The notes under the pieces are model-generated. The model had not been told where the DNA came from. It did no database searches and worked only from the letters and a program-made list of their open reading frames with translations. A program made the position numbers and the translations under genes. Of a stretch of DNA of 64,000 bases, positions 31,496-40,778 are shown one piece after another. Source of the DNA: Emiliania huxleyi CCMP1516 (taxonomy: Eukaryota > Haptophyta > Isochrysidales > Noelaerhabdaceae); contig NW_005200291.1 in assembly GCF_000372725.1 (NCBI RefSeq), forward strand, positions 33,263 through 97,262, written 5' to 3'. The stretch's first letter is position 1, and every line of letters begins with the position of its first letter.

Positions 31496-32941
31496 TTAAC
31501 GCGTTTGCGTGCGGGGAAGAGAGAGGGGGAGGGCGAGTGGAGGAAGCGAGAGTGTGCGGCTGCTCCAGGTGTTGCGCTCTGCGGCGAGGGGAGCAGAGAC
31601 CAGAGAGAGAGGGCGAGCGCACTGCGTGAGCACTGCGGTGAGGAGCCGCGAGGGCGGCTCTGTGAGCCGCGAGGGCAGCTCTGACCGAGGCTCTGTGGCC
31701 ACTTCTGTGACCTCCTCGATGGCCTCCCTCCGCCCGGGCTCGCTCGAGACTGCTGCCCCTGCCCTAGAGGCTGCGGCCCTTCGGAGGCCGGGCTCGTTCA
31801 AGGGCGGGCCGCCGCCGCCGCCGCCCTCCCCCCCGCCTGCACCGCCTCCTGGCCCGTCCTCTCCGAGATGGCCCTCTCCGAGATGGTCCTCTCCGAGGAG
31901 GCGGGAGTGCTGCCGCGGCCCCGCCAGCGAGCGAGAGAGGAGCACGCAGGCCAGGCCGAGGAGAGCGCAGCCGCCGAAGGTGACGGAGCCCACCGCGAAG
32001 AACATCAGGCGGCCTTCGCTGCTGCCGAGCACGCTAAGCAGGGAAGGGGGGGGCGGCGGCGGCGGCGGGGACGGCGGCGGCGGCGGCGGCAGCGGAGGGG
32101 GGGAGGGCGGTTGCGGTGGACTCGAAGGCGGCGGCGGAGGGGCAGGGGGCGGAAAGGGTGGAGTGGGCGGCGGCGGCGGGGAGGGATCTGGAGGTAGAGG
32201 CGCCGGCGGCGGCGGCAGGCCCGGCGGGGGCGCCGGCGGTGGGAAGGGCTCGGGCGTTAGCGGGGCCGGCGGGGGCGGCGGGGATGGCTCGGGCGACGGC
32301 GGGCTTGGCGGCAGCGGCGGCGGCGGCGGCAAAGGCGGAGAGCTGACGACGATGCAGCCGACCTCGCCCGGCGTGCGACACGGTGCCCGGCGCGTCTTGA
32401 GCGCGAACTCGCAGCACATTTCCCTCCCGCCGCGGCGGCGGCGGCAGTCCATGCTCGCATCGCAGACGCCGCAGCTCTCTGCGCAGCAGCCGACCCCGTC
32501 CGAGGAGAGGAGGCCGCACGCGCACAGCGGAGCGTAGTAGCGGCCGAAGTCCGACGCGGGTCCGCACGCAGACACGGCCGCCGCCGCCGGCCCAGGCATT
32601 GCTGCGATTCCTGCGCGGTACCGATGCAGAGCGTCTGGCGGCGGGCTCGGAGGAGGAGAGGACGGCGGCGGTGAGGGCGGCGTTGAAGGCGGCAGAGGCG
32701 GAGACGGTGGCGACGCCGGCGGCAGAGGCGGAGGCGGCTCGCTCGGCGGCAGCGGCGGGGATCTTGGCGGGAAGCTCGGGGGCGGCATTGGCAATGGCGG
32801 CAGCAGCGGCGGCGGCGGAGTTGGCGGCGGCGACGGAGGAGGGTGCGGCGGGTGGGGTGGGTCGGGGGGCGATGGTATGGTCGGCGGCGGGTGGGGCGGG
32901 TAGGGAGGCGGCGGGTTGGGCGGGTCTGGGATGTATGACAT
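31496..32941 (-). CDS. Pro-rich, Cys-rich single-pass membrane protein
   Basis: From the ATG at 32941 (MSYIPDPPNPPPPYPP) the frame runs 481 residues without a break. About 100 residues of Pro/Ser repeats come first, like pherophorin or extensin walls. A compact Cys-rich domain of about 80 residues follows (CACGLLSSDGVGCCAESCGV, MCCEFALKTRRAPC). A second Pro-rich run of about 110 residues leads to one transmembrane segment (LMFFAVGSVTFGGCALLGLA) and a cytoplasmic tail. The Cys domain probably faces outward, perhaps binding a ligand or the cell covering. No signal peptide is seen at this start, so an upstream exon may be missing. The function is not known. The reverse strand also has a long Gly-rich open frame, which is only the shadow. 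Confidence 0.6.
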   Translation of the reverse strand: MSYIPDPPNPPPPYPPHPPPTIPSPPDPPHPPHPPPSPPPTPPPPLLPPLPMPPPSFPPRSPPLPPSEPPPPLPPASPPSPPLPPSTPPSPPPSSPPPSPPPDALHRYRAGIAAMPGPAAAAVSACGPASDFGRYYAPLCACGLLSSDGVGCCAESCGVCDASMDCRRRRGGREMCCEFALKTRRAPCRTPGEVGCIVVSSPPLPPPPPLPPSPPSPEPSPPPPPAPLTPEPFPPPAPPPGLPPPPAPLPPDPSPPPPPTPPFPPPAPPPPPSSPPQPPSPPPLPPPPPPSPPPPPPPPSLLSVLGSSEGRLMFFAVGSVTFGGCALLGLACVLLSRSLAGPRQHSRLLGEDHLGEGHLGEDGPGGGAGGGEGGGGGGPPLNEPGLRRAAASRAGAAVSSEPGRREAIEEVTEVATEPRSELPSRLTEPPSRLLTAVLTQCARPLSLVSAPLAAERNTWSSRTLSLPPLALPLSLPRTQTR

Positions 32942-33171
32942 CCTTCTCGCCTCAGACTCCCGCAATTGAGGCGCCGTGTGGCGTTTATTTTATTTTTTGG
33001 ATTTCACTTCTGCTGCGCCGCCTCGCGCGCAAAGTCGCGCGCGGCAGCGTTGACCGCACAGCCTACTCGCCCAAGTACTCGCTCTCTTTTATGTCCCACC
33101 ATGCAGAGCGCATCTCTCTCTCTGTTGTGCGACCAGTGCGAGGCGTGAACCGCGCCATTCGCTCTCACCTG

Positions 33172-33225
33172 GCAACCCTGTCTGCACGTCTCGCGCGCGC
33201 GTGAACAGGGCTCCAGGCCCCAAAT
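33172..33225 (-). repeat. Inverted copy of 1341-1394
   Basis: Fifty-four bases (here read on the minus strand, ATTTGGGGCCTGGAGCCC ... AGACAGGGTTG) are identical to 1341-1394. Outside this block the two loci do not match. Confidence 0.8.
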
Positions 33226-33291
33226 GACGTGTGAGCGTTAGAGTTGTTTGGTATTGCTAAAAAGCCGTCCCGAGCTGTCCCAACGGCCTAG

Positions 33292-33684
33292 ATGCTAAAA
33301 TTCGACCGGCGGGGGCGCGGCGCTTGGGCCAGCTTCCTGCAGGCGCGGATCAAGCCATGGGAGTATGGTCTTGGGGACAAGGCTTACGTCGGGCAGCGGC
33401 AGATCATCACAGAATGGAAGGGCCGGAGCCTGTCCCTCGAGAAACAACGGTTCAACAAGACGGTGCAGCACTACCGTGGGCGTGTGGAGCACCTCATTGG
33501 CCAGGTAGTGGACAACCGTATGGCTCTGTGCACTACGTGGCGTGGCTCGTTCACCCTGCTTGCCGCGGTCATGAAGATCGCGGCGCACATGGTTGGGCTC
33601 CAGGAGCGTATGAAGGGACCTAGGTATGATGTGTTTGGCCCGTGGCCGGTGTGCCCGCCGCACATCGCGGCGCAGTTTCCTTAG
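33292..33684 (+). pseudogene. Harbinger/IS4-type transposase, C-terminal remnant
   Basis: A 130-residue piece reading YGLGDKAYVGQRQIITEWKG, then FNKTVQHYRGRVEHLIGQVV, then MKIAAHMVGLQ. The GDKAYxG strand and the R-x-x-VEHxIG helix, with its catalytic Glu, match the C-terminal third of DDE transposases of the DDE_Tnp_4 / PIF-Harbinger kind. The N-terminal two Asp residues are absent, so it is a fragment. It has lower GC than its surroundings. No terminal repeats are obvious. Confidence 0.6.
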
Positions 33685-33819
33685 TGCTTTGCTGTTTTTG
33701 CTGCTAATCTCATGATAAGTTTACCATTTCTTCTCACTGCAGCACCTCTCCGCGCCAGAGCCCACGGCCGCTTGGCAGGCACCTGCCACGAGCCTGTTTC
33801 TTGTAGTGACTAACATCCC

Positions 33820-33878
<59 letters not shown>

Positions 33879-34665
33879 CTAACTACACTGTTGGGGGGTA
33901 CCCGAGCCATGTATGTGTATGTGTGCGTCTGTGTGCGTTTGTGGGACAGACAGACGTTGACTTTTGTTGTCCCCTATGCCCGGGGCTTCGCGTGGGGACC
34001 GAAGATGGACCGCCGCCGCCGCCCAGTGTATCTCCCTGTACTCCGTACACACACGGGGATATCGGGGTGTCGAACACACTTCCAACTTCCATCGCGCGTA
34101 CGCGAGAGCGGAGAGAACAACCAACAAGGGGCGCGACTGTTCAGCAGTCGGGGGCCGGCTTTGGTTGAACTGCTTTTCTCTTCCTGGTATACGTGTTTAC
34201 TCTGTCCCACCACTGAGCACTGTCTCGTATGTGGCAGCTCTCATTCCTTTGAGTTTGACGTAGGGATCCCTAGTTTCGAGTGTCACTCTCGCTAGCCACA
34301 CCCACAGTCCCTCTCGCGGCTCCACCACCAAAGAGGGCAAACAACCAAGAAGACTTAGGGGCGCGCTAGGGCTCTGTGAGCTCCTCGAATGCGCCTCCCG
34401 GGGCAAAGTATCTTGCCTCGAGATTTGACTGTCGCATCCTGGCGAGCGATGAAATCTCGAGCGAGGGCGGGTCGAATCGAACGCGGTAGCCGTAGCCCGA
34501 GATGTTCAGAAGCAATCCGAGCCTATCACATGCTCAGCCTCATCAACCCACAAAACTGGGAGAACACGGTGGGCGGCACAAACCCAAACGCAACGCCAAA
34601 CACGTTGATGACGACGCTCCACGCGACGATCACCTGTCCGCACCGCAAGGGCGTGAGAAGGACGT
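33685..34665. other. No gene recognised; (TC)n tract
   Basis: Contains a pure (TC)n microsatellite at about 33825-33876 and then unremarkable sequence. I see no coding signal. Confidence 0.5.
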
Positions 34666-35938
34666 CTAGCAATAGCGCACGAGCCTCGTTGGCAGGACCG
34701 CGTCGACCGCCACGCCCAAGCCGCGACGGAGGCCAAAATCACCGAGGTCGTCGCCCTCGCTGGGCGGCGGCGCACTGACGCCATCGTCCTCCTCAGGCGC
34801 GTCGGGCAACACGGCACGAGGAGAGGCGCGTGGCGGGGCCGCGGCCTGAAGCGACGGACGGGGAGCGATGCAGCGGGCAAAGCCACCCCGCAACCGCAGT
34901 GAAGACGACGCGCGCAGCAACGCGGCGACGCGCGCCGCGTCGGCGGTGGTGCGGCGCTTCTCGAGGCGGCTCGCCAGTGCGGCAGCCTCGCGGAGGTCAG
35001 CGAGCGAGCAGTGCGGCGAGGCGATCAGCCACTCCACCACCTGCAGCGAAGTCGAGCCGCGTCGGTAGGCGGGCGGCGCAGCGAGGTGGCAGAGCCTGCG
35101 CCCGCACCGGCGGGCGGGACTGGACGACCGCCTTTGTGAGTGGCGTCGCGCCCTCGGCGTTGGGAGCGCCAAAGTCAAGCCCGCAGCTCTCGGCGAGGTA
35201 CTTGCACGAGGAGAGAGCACCGCTCGAGGCCGCCTGACGGCGGTTCAGGACTGCCTCAAGCAGCGTGCCCGCCCGGCTGCTGGCGGAGGATCGAGGCGCG
35301 GCGGCGTGCCCAGTGGGCCGCTGTGCATCCCCTCACGTTTGGCGCTCCCGCCGCTGCCGCCTGCCCGTGCTCTTCGCAGAGCAGCCGGAGCAATTTCGTC
35401 CCGCCCGCCCACGCCTGCACAAGTCACGGTCCACTCACGTCTCGCACGCAAAACACGAGCGGCGAGAAGCGCGCACCGCCCAGTGGACGACCGAGTTGCC
35501 GTCGGAGGTGACAGCAGCTGGGTCGGCTCCTCGGTCGAGGAGCAGCCTCGCGGTGCTAACGTGGCCGCCTGTCCCGAAGCCGTTCTGACCGCCGCGCCCA
35601 CGCCGCGACTTCATCCCTGCGACCGCGAAGTGGAGCGGCGTGGCGCCCTCCCGAGTGTGATCGTTGACGTCGAGCAAAGGCAGCAGCGCTTCACAGCAAG
35701 AGTCGTGGCCATGCCCCGCCGAGAGGTGCAGGGCAGTGGCGCCTCGGCGATCGCGGTCCGCGCCTGGCCGCCATCCAGACTGCAGCAGCCTCAGGAGGAG
35801 CACGCTGTCGCCGTCCTTTGCAGCGTTTCTAGCGATGGTCGCTCGAGGTCCTCTCGCGGCGAGAGATGGCGCTGCAGCCGCGCTGGTGGCGACCAGGGGC
35901 GAAGACACAACAACAGCCGACGCGGCGAAGCAGATCAT
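34666..35938 (-). CDS. Ankyrin-repeat protein with signal-like N-terminus
   Basis: The first exon starts at the ATG at 35938 with an Ala-rich hydrophobic leader (MICFAASAVVVSSPLVATSA). Ankyrin units follow: NAAKDGDSVLLLRLLQSGW, RRGATALHLSAGHGHDSC, EGATPLHFAVAGMKS, STARLLLDRGADPAAVTSDG and NSVVHWAVRAS. A later exon adds LAESCGLDFGAPNAEGATPL and TSLQVVEWLIASPHCSLAD. The C-terminal exon ends SLRLRGGFARCIAPRP ... at 34666. At least two introns are implied by frame changes near 35450 and 35110. Ankyrins bind other proteins; the partner is unknown. Confidence 0.65.
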
Positions 35939-35956
35939 GGAGACGACAGCGACGGC

Positions 35957-35985
35957 TAACCTCGGAATGTAACACCAGGATGGCT
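35957..35985 (-). promoter_or_regulatory. 28-base sequence shared by two gene starts
   Basis: On the minus strand, just before the ankyrin ATG, CTGGTGTTACATTCCGAGG then TTAGCC. The same sequence stands on the plus strand at about 39001-39029, upstream of the NYN-gene ATG, in the same sense to transcription. It also borders the outer end of fold-back element A. Confidence 0.6.
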
Positions 35986-37879
35986 GGCTCCTTCACAGCC
36001 ATCTTACCTAAGGATGGCTGAGCTAGCTGCAGTGCAGCCACATCCTCCAGTGTAATGGCTGCAATACACACACGGCAGCCATTCCTTGGTAGACATGGCT
36101 GGAGACGCACTACCGCAGCCATACCGCCCGCCTCGAGGTGAGCCCTCTTGGCTTAGCTGCAGCCCTCTCAGTTCACGAGGTGAACCGTGAACCCGGTTCA
36201 TGAACCAGTTCGCGGTTCACGGTTAGTTCACGTTCGCGGTTCACGGACTCGGGGCGGGTGCTAGTCGGTTCACGGTTCACGGTTCGGCCCGACGCTGCCC
36301 CGCCTGGTTCGTTCACGGTTCGCGGTTCGCCCTTATGTCCTGCCTCGGTTCGAGTTCACGGTTCAGAGTTCATGGTCGGTTCGAGGGTGAAAACCACTGA
36401 ACTAGTTCATGAACCAAGCTTCCTTTCACACCTCGTACACACCGACACAGTTCGCGAACCACAGTTCGCGAATCACCCATGAACCGAGACCCAGAAATTC
36501 GAAGGAAAAGACGAGATGATGGGCTACCTGTGCCTCTGCCCGCCGGCCGTCTGTCGCCCCTCAGCCCTAACATACAGTTGCCGCCCACGCTCCTCCGACG
36601 CCGATAACTTACGGATTTTACTTTCGAACTCATATCGCGCTTGTTCACAGGAGAACGACAAGTACGACTTCGATCCTAAAGAAGACCTCATCGACCAGCT
36701 TCACCTGGACATGGGACGGATTTACGCGACCTTGAGAAGCAGCCACGGTTTGGCTTCCTCCCGGCGATGGCGAGTCTTTCGGCGCCCTCATGCCCGAGTC
36801 TTTCTGCGCCAAGCAGGTGGTGCACCGCGTCACCGCCTCAGTTTCAACGCGGAGGAGTACTCGATGGTGGTGATTCTCCGCATGAACCGCGCCTTCACAT
36901 TGGAGTACATGCGCAAGCACGAGAAGGGCTATGAGCCCCGGCAAGGAGAAGGGCTATGAGCCCCGGCAAGTAGGCCTCCATCGAGTTTGATTCGCAGTCG
37001 TTCGCGGTTCGAATTAGTTGATAACCGCGCGAACTTGGTGGGGCGGTTCACGAACCAGTTCTCGCGAACCCAGTTCGCGAACCGCCGCGCGAACTTGGTG
37101 GGGGCGGTTCACGAACCAGTTCGCGAACCCAGTTCGCGAACCGGCGGTTCACCGCCGGTTCGCCAGACTCGGTTCGTTCACGGTTCACGGTTCGCGGCGG
37201 GTGTCGCGGGAGGAGTCGGTTCACGGATCACGGTTCACGGACTCGGGGTGGGGGCTAGTCGATTCACGGCTCGGGGTTCACGGACTCGGGGCGGGGGCTA
37301 GTTGGTTCACGGTTCACGGTTCACGATTCCGGCGTGAACTGAGAGGCCTGCTTAGCTGGCTACATCGCAGCCATCTTGGGTAAGATGGCTGTGGGGACAG
37401 CTATTTCAGCCATCTAATATGGCTGGGGCACAGTCAGTGCAGCCATCCTCCGGAGCATGGCTGGTGATAATTCGATGGCAGCCGTCCGCCGCCCCCGCCA
37501 CACGCACAAATGGCTGCGCGCTTGTCGCCCCCCGGCCTCGCGGGACGGCTTGCCGTCGGCTGCCATCGAATTACCACCAGCCATGGCTCTGGAGGATGGC
37601 TGCAATCTCTATGACGCAGCCATAGTAGATGGCTGAAATGGCTGAAATGGCTGTCCCCCAGCCATCTTTCCCAAGATGGCTGCAATGTAGCCAGGTCAGC
37701 CAAGAGGGCTCACCTCGAGGCGGGCGGTGTGGCTGCGGTAGTGCGTCTCCAGCCATGTCTACTAAGGATGGCTGCCGTGTGTGTGTTGCAGCCATCGGGC
37801 TGAAGGATGTGGCTGCACTGTAGCTAGCTCAGCCATCCTTAGGTAAGATGGCTGTGAAGGAGCCAGCAAGCCATTCTGG
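35975..37879. mobile_element. Fold-back element A (GATGGCTG ends, GTTCACGG core)
   Basis: Inverted repeats of about 200 bases bound it. The left arm (about 35975-36185) matches the reverse of the right arm (37332-37355 plus 37695-37879), which element B splits. The arms contain hairpins such as CAGCCATCTTACCTAAGGATG. The core, on both sides, is dense in GTTCACGG, CCGTGAAC and GTTCGCGAAC words. In the middle, 36516-36959 is open but shows no known domain. The ends read CCAGRATGGCT. It looks like a non-autonomous fold-back transposon; arm identity near 90 % by eye suggests moderate age. Confidence 0.75.
37356..37694. mobile_element. Fold-back element B, nested in A
   Basis: About 340 bases. 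Left arm CTGGCTACATCGCAGCCATC ... ATTCGATGGCAGCCG and right arm, its reverse complement with few changes, enclose a 70-base GC-rich loop (about 37486-37555). It carries the same GATGGCTG word as A's arms. It interrupts A's right arm: the A sequence GTGAACTGAGAGG...CTTAG stops at 37355 and resumes near 37695 with CAGCCAAGAGGGCTC. Confidence 0.75.
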
Positions 37880-38352
37880 TCCACCCTTTTCCTGGCTCAC
37901 AAGCTAAAGATGTTCACGGGCCCCCACTCGGGGAGCCCCGGGTACTCTTTAGCTGAACACACTGGACGGACGGAAAAACACCCCCCTTTTGTGCCTGACC
38001 CTGGCCATGGCCTCTCTGGGGGTGAGCTGGGCCGGCCGCCTCCGGGTCCGCCACTCGCACGGTGGGCTCGCGTCCGGGAGAGCATCCGAGACCCGCGGTT
38101 GTCCGCTCGCTGGGCGCGACCTACATGGAAATCCACTGCACACAGATCTGTGCTTTTGGCGCCTATTGCTCGCTCTCTGTGCAATCGCAACGCCAGAGGC
38201 CGTGCTTGGAGAGTGTGTCGCAGTGCTGCTACGTCAGTGGATTGAGCCGCAACGCAGGCTCCATCGGTGAGCTGCGGCGGCGCACCGGCCGCTCCATGCA
38301 TGCTCTCCGGCGAGCCGTCGCAAACGCGTTTCCGTGCGCCCGTTTCATCGAG

Positions 38353-38437
38353 TTTGCCCGAGTGGTAAAATGCAATCGAATCTGCCCGAGTGGTCAAGTA
38401 AAACTTTGCCTTTCGTAAAAGTTGCCCGAGTGGTCTG
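38353..38437 (+). other. Three tRNA A-box-like repeats
   Basis: TGCCCGAGTGGT occurs three times within 85 bases (about 38354, 38383 and 38424), each followed by an A- or T-rich stretch. It is one base off the class II tRNA (Leu/Ser) A-box. No complete tRNA follows. Confidence 0.5.
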
Positions 38438-38654
38438 TGGGGAAGAAACGAAAATCGAGACGGACTTCTTGAACGGCCGGGCAACATGTCTTCCTTACTA
38501 TTATTAATTGATGCTTTTTGCACGGCTGAGCCCCCCCCCCCCCTCCCCCGCGCCCACTCCCTGCCCTCTCCCGCCACGCACTCCGTCAGAGCCCCCTCCC
38601 CTCTTGCACAACAGGAATTTTGACAATTAACAAGATGGAAGCAGGAAGCTTCTA

Positions 38655-38745
38655 TCCCGGCGGTGGTTCGAACCCACACGGGCCGAGGGGTGATGGGCTT
38701 GAGGGCTGGGGGTCTGAGGCTCACCCACTGAGGAAGTGAGGTACT
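38655..38745 (-). repeat. Possible tRNA-derived SINE head
   Basis: On the minus strand CTCAGTGGGTGAGCC (A-box-like) is followed about 40 bases on by GTGGGTTCGAACCACC (B-box-like). The arms do not pair as a tRNA, so it is not a working tRNA gene. A tRNA-derived SINE or pseudogene fits better. Confidence 0.4.
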
Positions 38746-39102
38746 GCTCCGCCCACCCGGATCCTGCTGAACAAGTTCCTCTTGTAGCTCGATCGGTCAC
38801 ACCGCCATCGCCGTCGGGGAGAGGGGGGACGACACTGCTTCGGCAGCGTGCACCTCGATCCTGTACCGTGTTTGTTATGACCCCCCCCAATGAACATACC
38901 AGTGAGGGAGGGCGAGACGATCGAGGGGTCCCGTACCACGCGGAATCGGCCCTATCCAGTGCTCAAGTGCTCAAGCTGTACTCGTCTAGGCAGGGGTTGC
39001 ATTCTGGTGTTACATTCCGAGGTTAGCCCTCTCGAGTCGGCTCTTTTCGAGGCTCCGCCCACGGCGAGTGCCTCTTCTCGCGCAAGCTGTCACCGCGCCG
39101 GC

Positions 39103-40580
39103 ATGCTGTACCGACCGTACACGGATCCGGCTTCGCGCTCTGCCACCCGCGTCGTCTTTGCGGTCCTCTGCGCCCATTTATCATCCGCCTCCGCCTCTTG
39201 CAGCACTGCGTGGCCGACGCTGCCCGGCTCGCAGTGTGCGTCTGCCGTGCGAGAGCTCACCGCGGTGCCGACCTGCCTCCTGGTCGACGCCAACAACGTG
39301 CGGGGCGCGACCGCCTTTCGGCTGACCACCGGGGCGCTGGTGGACCTTGCCGAGGCGTGGGCTCACTCGAATGGCCTTCGAGGCCGCGTGCACCTGGTTT
39401 GGGACCATGGCTGCAAGCCCGACGCGCTCACGTCGCGCGGCCTTGAGCACGGCTTTGCCGGGCCGCGACAGTCAGCGGACGACATGATCGCGGCACAGGT
39501 GCCGCTCCTGCTCAAGGGTGGCGAGCGGGTGTGCGTCGTGACCACGGACCGGGAGCTCATCTTCCGAGCCAAGCACGCGGCCGCCTCGTCTGGCGCAGGG
39601 CGAGGCGCGCTGAGGCTCCTCGGGACGCGGAAGTTCGTGGCGATGCTGCGCCATGGGCGGGAGGCAGCGGAGTGCGCGCAGGAGGAGGCAAGTGGCGGCG
39701 AGGCCCTCGAGGGGGAGCACGCCCTCCGTAGCCCTGTCCTTCTGCGGCGCAGAGCTAGACAGCCGCCTCCGCCAGACCCGCTGCCCACCTGTAGGCCGCT
39801 TCGCCATAGCGCAGCGCGCCTCGCGCTGGCACGAGCGGCGGCGCAGGAAGCACGCTCGCAAGTCCGGCGCCGCGCCCTTCGCCGAGCGGACGTGGCAGAG
39901 AGTGCTCCTCGCCGAGAGGCTGCGGCGAGCGATCCGCACCCGCGAAGGCGGCGTCGCGAACAGCGGCGACCCGACTGCTGAGGTGCGACGAGAGGGCCTC
40001 CCAGGGCGGCGAGGAGTGGCGCGGTGCGCTTCTCATGTCGCGACGTGCGAGCAGGCGCTGCTGACAGACGTGTGCTGCAGCACACCCGCCCCCTCCCTTC
40101 CTCCGCGCCTGAGCCGAGCCGAGGAGATAGGATCGCACCGCCGCGCTGCGCGCCGCGCCCTGCCTGCGTGGAGTGTGCAGGGGGGCGGCCGGTGAGAGTA
40201 GGTGCGGCTCGACGCTCGGCAGCGCTCGTCCTTGCTGCGCTTCGCTGCCGCCGTCGGAGAGGATGGCGAGGCGGCAGCGGAAGAGGCGCCGCCCGCACTC
40301 ATTGCGGGAGATGTCCACGCGAGAGGAGGGAGAGGGGCGAGGCGCTGACCTCCAGGCGCTTGCACCGCCTCTGCTCACCTCGCGGCCCCGTCGGCCAACG
40401 CGGCGCGCCCGACGAGCCGCGGCGGTGGCCGAGAAGTCGGAGCCGGCCGGTTCGTCGCAGCCTCATCGCCTTGCGACGCCGAGGGAGTGCGGCGAGTGGG
40501 TGCGCGAGCGGCAGCTGGAGAGCCTCGAGCGCTGGCTGAGTCACGCCGGCGACGTCGCGCAGGGCCTAGGCGCTCCTTGA
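39103..40580 (+). CDS. NYN/PIN-fold nuclease-like protein
   Basis: The ATG at 39103 opens a likely signal peptide or leader (MLYRPYTDPASRSATRVVFA, then VLCAHLSSASAS). Next comes an NYN (YacP-like) domain: PTCLLVDANNVRGATAF, GRVHLVWDHG, GPRQSADDMIAAQVPLL and RVCVVTTDRELIFRAKH. The conserved Asp residues of the PIN-like metal site (DANN, SADD, TTDRE) are present, so it is probably an RNase. Later exons in other frames add basic helices (RWHERRRRKHARKSGAAPF, LAERLRRAI) and the end LATPRECGEWVRERQLESLE ... at 40580. Introns near 39690 and 39970-40370 are implied but not resolved. The leader suggests an organelle. Confidence 0.65.
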
Positions 40581-40778
40581 AGAGGGAACCACACACGCCA
40601 AAACATTTGCGTCTTTTCTATCACGATACGTATGTGTGCAAAGTCTCGGAGATCGACATTTCCCCCCCCGCGGCCCGCGCTCGAGAGGGACACGGTTCTC
40701 ACGGAGATCACGGACACGGTCGGGCGTGTACTGTACGTGATTTATTTGGGCGCGGCCCCCGCCGGCGCCCTCGCGGCG

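Noticed and set aside
31509-32537. Gly/Arg-rich 342-residue frame on the plus strand
   Set aside because: It is the complement of the Pro-rich coding region; poly-Gly is the shadow of poly-Pro codons.
34506-34886. Minus frame at 34.5-34.9 kb as a separate gene
   Set aside because: It overlaps the last exon of the ankyrin gene in another frame and has no recognisable feature.
38655-38745. A tRNA gene around GGTTCGAACC
   Set aside because: The T-arm has mismatches and no matching acceptor stem or anticodon arm can be drawn on either strand.
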